A DNA stretch of 64,000 nt from Nereocystis luetkeana (Eukaryota; Sar; Phaeophyceae; Laminariales; Laminariaceae), in assembly GCA_031213475.1 (NCBI GenBank), contig JARUPZ010000020.1:1798001-1862000 (forward strand), read 5' to 3'. Below are positions 48,501-56,046 of this stretch, piece by piece. How positions within the stretch are numbered: the first letter of the stretch is position 1; the number at the start of each line of letters is the position of its first letter. The notes beneath the pieces are model-generated. The model saw nothing but the letters and a program-made list of their open reading frames with translations, made no database searches and was not told the origin of the DNA. A program made the position numbers and the translations under genes.

Positions 48501-51500
48501 CCACGCTGCAAGGCGCTCTCAACAATTGAATCCGTTTTTTATTTGTGCAAAGCTTTTTAAAGAAGACGACTGAAACATTTGTAGAAAAAGGAATCGCCAT
48601 ATATAGTACGTGTGTGCGTTTTCACTTGAAAAAGTCCTTTCCACCCGTGGACATCTCCTGTAGTAGCACAACCAGTGTCCGTGCCGATTCTTCAATCCTG
48701 TCAAATAATACTCGTAGAGAGACACAAGTCCTGGGGTAACAAACCTACGCCACAAAGATACGACATGGACACATTGACCCTTTATTTATGCGGTCAAAAG
48801 TAAACAGAGTACGAGTAGAGAATGCGCTGCCATGTCATTGTACGTGACCATGTGACCACAGAACTTGTATCTCTTCGAGGATTGAAGAATCGGCACGGAC
48901 ACCTGTTGTGCTGGATGTCGACGGGTAGAAAGAACGGTTTAATGCGAACAACACACATACTACACACACTGAATGCGACAGGCACGACATACGAACACAA
49001 GGAAACAAAAAAAAAACGAAAAAAAAATGAAAAAAAGGGGGGAAAGTGTCGTGCGTACATCAGTATGAATAACAAGTTCTTCAATCATCACGTGCTTTTG
49101 CCATTGTACACATCAGATATACTACAGTTATTATTAATAATAGCATACCAGGTACCTGGTATTTTACCTCAGCGTACCTTCCTCGTTGATTAATTCGCGA
49201 ACGACAATATTTATATTTATATTATTATTTCTCTTGCCATCCCACAATGTGCAGCATGATCTTCAACATTGATCACTCATAACTTTCCCGAAAGAAGAAA
49301 ACCTCGGAAACAAAAGGAAACCCATGCACCAAGTCTACTTCCTCCCTCCCTTCTGTGACAACTTTCGGCTTGTCTACTCGTACTCTATTTGCTGTCTTTG
49401 CTCCTTTCTTCTCATTACGTTCTATTCTTTAATCCTAAGCTGCATCCAAAAGCTTGATAATTGGAAATGATCGCCTATTACGGGAGGCCATAGTAAATAG
49501 GACCAGATATTGTTGGTGAAAATACAAACAACATATAGGTTTTTGCATGTGCCGTAGGCCCCATTTGCTATGTATGGTCGCCCGTACTATATAGTGACCG
49601 TTTACGAAGCAGCAGGCCTCACCGCATCCGAAAATAAAAACGGAGACCATGCTGCTGCTGACACCGAACCAGGCAACCCTGACCTCGCCGCTCGCCATCG
49701 AAGCAGCGGGACCGAGGGGTATATAGACGGACGATGCAGATTTTGTCCCTGGGCGGTCTCGTCGTCGCAAGCGCTGACGGTACGCGGTAAGCCAGAGATC
49801 GCACGACGGATGCGACTCTCATGGGCATGCTACAATCGGTTCAAACGGGAGCTGTACGGTATGCTCTTGGCTAGGAGCACTTCGCCGGGCTCCTAACGGC
49901 ACACCGCAAACTCCTCTCCTACGGATACTTGGCTTCCAGCGCCGACAACGCATCGGCCACTTCATGTCATACGCCAAGGCCCTCAAAAAGGCGCGATTCC
50001 AGAGCGTTGAGACGACCATCCGCAAACGACGCCTCCTCTTTGCGGGCCCCGGGGCCGTACAGCGGACGACCAGTGAGCGGCTGACCCGCAGGGTGATGTT
50101 CGGGACGATCGCTGGTGGGGAGAGCCCAGGACCAGGCCGACCAGCAAAAAAAAACTGGGGCCGAAGTCTTGCAGACGACCTCAGGGTTTTTCAAGCTACC
50201 GAGGGGTCCACGGAAATCTCCCTCTTTCTCTTAGGCGTAGAGACGGTATTTTTATGACCGACGGCTGCTAAGTAGAACGGAAAGTGGTACCGGGGGGTTG
50301 TCGAAGCGGCGGACAGTTTCATGGCGAGGTGGCACAGGGACGAGGCACAGAGAAGCCGGCAGCGCCACGCAGCTGAGGCCTCTAAGAGCGGCGACAAGGG
50401 GCGGTGGGGGCAGCCGTACGTACTGATGATGCTGATGCAGCTGTTGAGGGATGCAGAAACGAAGGGATATATCGGCGGGTGGCGAGGTGATCGGTTAGAC
50501 TACTAGCTCTTGACGTCTACAGCAGTAGTAGTATTAATAGCAGTTTTTGTTTGCTTCTTGTTGATGTGTTCAATGGGAGGGAAGCACGACAGACAGCGGC
50601 AGTAAGATGACACTCGACACCGCTACTGACGAGAGTAGGAAGGACACGGCAAAAAGGGGCCTGGAGTACGATGTTCTCTGCTTTCCTCCTTCTCTCTTCC
50701 TTTTCTTGCGGATCGCCTTGCCTTTCCCCTTTGTTTCCTTTCTTTCCCCTCCCCGCCGTATTTAGCCCTTTTAGAACCGCAGTCCCGTTTAGGGGACAAA
50801 CCAGTCAAAATTCAAGTAGTTTGTCCCCAAAACGGGACTGCGGCTCTAAAGGGGTTAAGCCGGTATATTCCTCCCCTTCGTGTTGGTTCGTCCGTGAGGC
50901 AGCTCGTATCTGTTCTTGCGGAGTACGTGCTCGTACCAGGTACCTGGTATGGTTTTTCCGTTGAATGATAAGAAGAGTCTTTCTGATCTCCTTGCGTCTT
51001 GTGTTTCATTTCGTAATGTATTTGTTTTTTATTGGCTTGTTGTTCTTATTTCTGTGTCTTTTCACTGTCTGATCTCCATGCGTCTTGGGTTTCATTTCGT
51101 AATGTATTTGTTTTTTATCGGCTTGTTGTTCTTATTTCCGTGTCTTTTCACTGGGTTGTTGTGTTTTCGTACCCGGTACGCTGGCATCTGGCATGAATTT
51201 TGCGATTATTCTTGTTTTTGGTCTTGCTCTGGCTCCCTGACAGTCTGTGACGACAGAATGAATATCTCTCTAGACTAAGGGATCAGGTCGGACACTGGGT
51301 GCAGTGTCGAAGCTGGGGAGACAGGACGATTTGATGTGAAGACGAACACGCACTAACGTTTCAGTTCTTATTTTCTCGTCTGGAGTGTTTTTTCGTTCTT
51401 CGTTTTGATGTTGTTGTGTTTTCAAACCCGGTACGTTTGGCATTTCATTTGCTTTCGTGCCTTGTTCCTCGATTTTTTTGCGATTATTATTCATTTGTTT

Positions 51501-54500
51501 CCTGTTTGTCTTCTTCGTTTTTGTTTTCTCTTTGTTTCCTTTCGTTTCTCTATTTCATAGAATGTGTATGTCGTGGCCTGTCGTATCCAGTATGATGACA
51601 TGACATACACGGCATTGCATCGCCCACTCACTGCTGTGCTTACTGCATGCTTGGCAACGTAGTACATATCTATGTGGCGTAGCTTTGTGACCACAGAACT
51701 TGTATCTCTTCTAGGATTGAACAATCGGCACGGACACTGGTTGTGCTGGATGTCGACGGGTAGAAATAACGGTTCAATGTGAAGAACACACACACACTTG
51801 GGTTTTCTCCGTATCACAGAACTTGGTTAGTCTGTGACCACATCATGTTGTGTCTCTGCGCACGAGCACATACCAGGTACCTGGTATTGCAGATTGTGTG
51901 ATCAGGATGGACACTGGGTGGCCAGTTCTCGTTGAGGTTATCGCGTAGATCTTCCCCTTCAAGATAATAACTTCCTTTCGCAAGTGCCCGAACAGCAAAA
52001 AAAGCCTTTCCAGGCGCACCGACCAGCTGGTACACCAACCAAGCAGGTTTCTGGTTAGGGCTACGGTTGGTTATAGAGTTAGAGTTCCGGGTCGGGGTGC
52101 GGTACTGCTGTTGTAGTCGCCGTTAGCCGAAGCTGGAAATAATGAAATAATCTCACAATCGCGGGGGAAAAGTCGTACAGCAGTTTCGTGACGAAATCCT
52201 CCCTCCTTCAGAACCGCAGTCCCGTTTTGGAGACAAACTATTTGAAATTTGACTGGTTTGTCCCCAAAACGGGACTGCGGTGCTAAAGGGTAAATTTGAG
52301 TGGTTTGTCCCCAAAACGAGACTGCGGTTCTAAAAGGGTTAAGAGCAACACTATTTTATTCGGGCACTCCTGGAGAACTTCGCCTGAAAGGAGACATTTT
52401 TAAATATATTTACCTCTGCTGGTCATTGAGTAGAAATCACTTCTGCATTTATTTGCAATACAGGCAGTGCGTACAAGTGCGAGAGGACGAGGGAATAATC
52501 TGAGAGAGCTGAAGTCTTCCCGCGATACAAAATGCAAGGCGCGAACCGTACGTAGTGGCGGGGCGGGGGGGGGGGGGGGGGGGGGGAGGATAGCCTGCTA
52601 TATAATGTGATCCCGGATCTGAGTTAGGAGCATTGGTAGGAGGGAGAGAGAGAAGAAGTGCTATTAATACGACACTAAAGTGGGATGAAAAGAAAAAGCA
52701 TACCAGGTACCCTGGTATGCACTAACTGTAATAATAATGTTGAACATGATCCAAAGAACATAAACCACGCTACTCGTGGCGTAGCGCAAGCAGCCGGTCC
52801 ACGCGGGCCCGAGCATGGTCGCGTGCTGCTCCGGGGCATTCGTAAGCTTGATGGGTTGATTGATGGGTGTGAAGGTGGTAGCGGTGAGAAGACTATATCC
52901 TATCGGCTGAAACAATGGAATCTTGCTTGCAGAAACTGAAACTCACATCCAACCCTCCTTCTAAACATATTCCGGGGTCGTCCGCACGTAGCACGTAAAG
53001 AGTGGTGTGGTATTACGGGGGACCATAGTTAACAGGACCTATGGTATACATAAAAACCTATATGTTTAACCATTTTTACTGACAATATTTGGTCCTGTTA
53101 ACTATGGCCCCCCGTAATAGTGCGTCTGTTATGGGCTTCTTTTCTTTTCCTTGTTTTTACTGGTTTTGCCCTCAGCGATCTTCTGGACAAAAAGCCGTAT
53201 AGTCACAGAGGCGAGTCGACGAGGGAAGAAAAAGGCTGAAATCTTCTCGCGATAAAACTGAAGGCACGTACGGTAGCGGGAAGGGGGGAGAAGATCCTGC
53301 TACGTGACCCCGGATCTGAGTTACGAGTTGGAAGGAGAGAGAGAAGAAGATGTGCGAAGATAATAAATGGGATGAGCAACAACAACAAAAAGGTCTCGTC
53401 CCTTTTCTCCCCCCCGGTGCTGTTGTACCTGGTACGTGCCTTCATTTATATCGCGCATATATAGGGTTCGATATTCCCACTTCTCGGCGGTTTTCATCGA
53501 ATTTTGCTAACTCCCGCTCTCGCACTTTTTAGTCAATTTGCATGCAAGAAAAAGTAAAAGTCCTCGACAAGCAGGCACTCGGTGAGATTCGAACCCACGA
53601 ATTTCATCTTAGTGGGCACGCGGACCGCCTACCAAACCACCGGCGACGCCGACTGTATGCTCTACCTGGTATATTACAGCGGTGTTCTCATAAATAACCT
53701 ATACGGGCAGTATCACATGATCATCAACAGCAACCGGCGTTTTTTCTTGGGAACACAAAGAGGAGTTCGAACTGTCCTTACATCAGTATTGCCATGTAAT
53801 CCATTACGACGGCATGTCATTACATTGCCTACCCTCCTTACAGTGCTGCATTGCAGTAGTGGGCGTTCGCAGTTAAGAAACATCATGTTATAAGAAAAGT
53901 AGGCTCAGATCGACACGAACGATATTAAAATCGGGTTAAGAAACACATAGCTCAACACCGGGACCAACTCTAAACCCTATACAATAATCGAGTTAGATCA
54001 GGGCCGGAAAACAGGTAAGACGTGAGCCTGGACACCAAAATGACGTTCATTGACACCGGGCTCCCACTTTAAAATGTACAGTAATACGGGGGACCATAGT
54101 TAATAGGAGCAAATATTGTTAGTAAAAATGGTAAAATATATAGGTTTTATGTATACCATAGGTCCTATTAACTATGGTCCCCCGGAATAGTGGTATCTCA
54201 AGACGACAGAGCGGTTATCCCTCTAGGATGAAGCATCGGCACGGACACTGGGCGTACTAGATATCGACAGGTGGAAAGAACGGTTTCATGTGAAGAACAC
54301 GCACGCACATATCCATGTAACATCGTAGGCGCAATCCGGCGCGAGTCGACGAGGGAAGAAAAAGGGGCTGAACTCTTCTCGCGATAAAACATGCCTTCCA
54401 AGGCAAGAACCGTACGTAGTAGGGAGGGAGGGACGGAGGGAGGGAGGGAGGGAGGGGGGAAGGAGAGCCTGCCACTGCTGTATGTGACGCCGGGTCTGAG

Positions 54501-55233
54501 TTACCTTACGGACTGCAGTCCCATTTTGGGGACAAATTGCTAAGAATTTGACTGCTTTGCCCCCAAAAACGGGACTGCGGTTCTAAAAGGGTTAATAGGA
54601 GGGATTTATAAAAGAAGGGCGACGGTAACAAATACCTGGTAAATAACTATTAATAGGGAGATAGGTGATAAAGCCCTTCACCTGGGGGGGGCCGGGAGTA
54701 CTTTAGCTCAGTTCGCCCGCGGAATTGGGGGGGGACAATACGCTAGGAGATAAAGTTCCTCCGAAGATGCGAAGCATGCGACGGTAGGATACTACTATTA
54801 ATAGTATAGGCCCGCCAGTAAGAAAGTGCCCGATAAGAACATAGTACTCACTTTTGGGTCGGACCTAAGAAACTTGGGTTAAAAAAAACGGCCCAGTGGT
54901 GTGAAATCTACACTAAATCCTATATAGTAGCCTATGCTCAAGGTTGTTAGAAGATGGCGCCCCAATAAGAATCACAGGCTTGCCTACAATAAGCGTTTCT
55001 TGTAATGTACCGTAGCAGTAGCAGACTTTCCTGAGGGTTATTTCAAGTCGTTTATCTATTAATACTGCCGCGGTGCGTGTCGAGTTCGCTGAGAGGTAGA
55101 TGCGATCGTTTCTTAGCGCTCTTTTTTTTTTTTTTTTCAAGAACGAGAAGGTTAAGGTTGCCAGTTCCCGATCAAGGGTTTGTTTCCGGAAAAATCTGGT
55201 TTAGAGAGAAAAAGAGAGAGTGGAGAGAGAGAG

Positions 55234-55282
<49 letters not shown>

Positions 55283-56012
55283 CAGAGGAGAGAGAGAGAG
55301 CCTTCCGAAGATATCGTGTTCGGTTATTGATTCTACTGTAGCGCGCTTGCCGGTGCTGAAGAGAAAATATGTTATCAATCAATATGATAGCGCTGAAAAA
55401 ACGATCGCACCCTCATTGTGCGAACTCAACGCTCCCTTGCGGCATCCCGCCGGCAAACAATCGTTCATCGCCCGATGTGAATGCAGACAGGCCTGTCCGT
55501 ATTCTCTTTAATATCAATGTTGATGTTCGACTTTTTTGTTGTTTCGGGGGACCATAGTAAATAGGACCAAATACCGTGAGTAAAAATAGCAAAATATGTA
55601 GGTTTTTGCGGGCACCGTAGGTCCTATTTACTATGGCCCCCCGCAAGAGCACCCTCACCGTTGTCGATCGAGAAAACGAGCGCTGAAGAACGATCGATCG
55701 AACCCTACCTGCCCTGTTCGTACTCAATGTCCCGGCGGCAATCAATCAATCGCCCCTCGCCCGGTAGATATGCAGACAGGCAGGCGTGTTTGTGTTTCTC
55801 GGTAAATCTCGACCTCTCCAAAAACATTTTGGGGGGGGCACAAACTACTGTTCTGTTGAAAAGGAACACGCTGGGTTTGGGTGACCGATGGATTTTATTT
55901 TTTATACCTGGTACCCCGTGTATAGCTCAAAAGGTAGTCCCCACACACTAAAAAGCAAAAAAGCCCCCGAAAAACAAGAAAAAAAAGGGAAAATACGAAG
56001 CACGCTTACCAA

Positions 56013-56046
<34 letters not shown>

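Noticed and set aside
51814-52038. Minus-strand frame with LVGAPGKAFFAVRALAKGSY
   Set aside because: It is joined to a family E-like block and has no domain I can name; possibly an old element piece.
53580-53665. Possible tRNA gene
   Set aside because: The T arm and B box are good, but the acceptor ends do not pair and the same unit recurs joined to SINE bodies.
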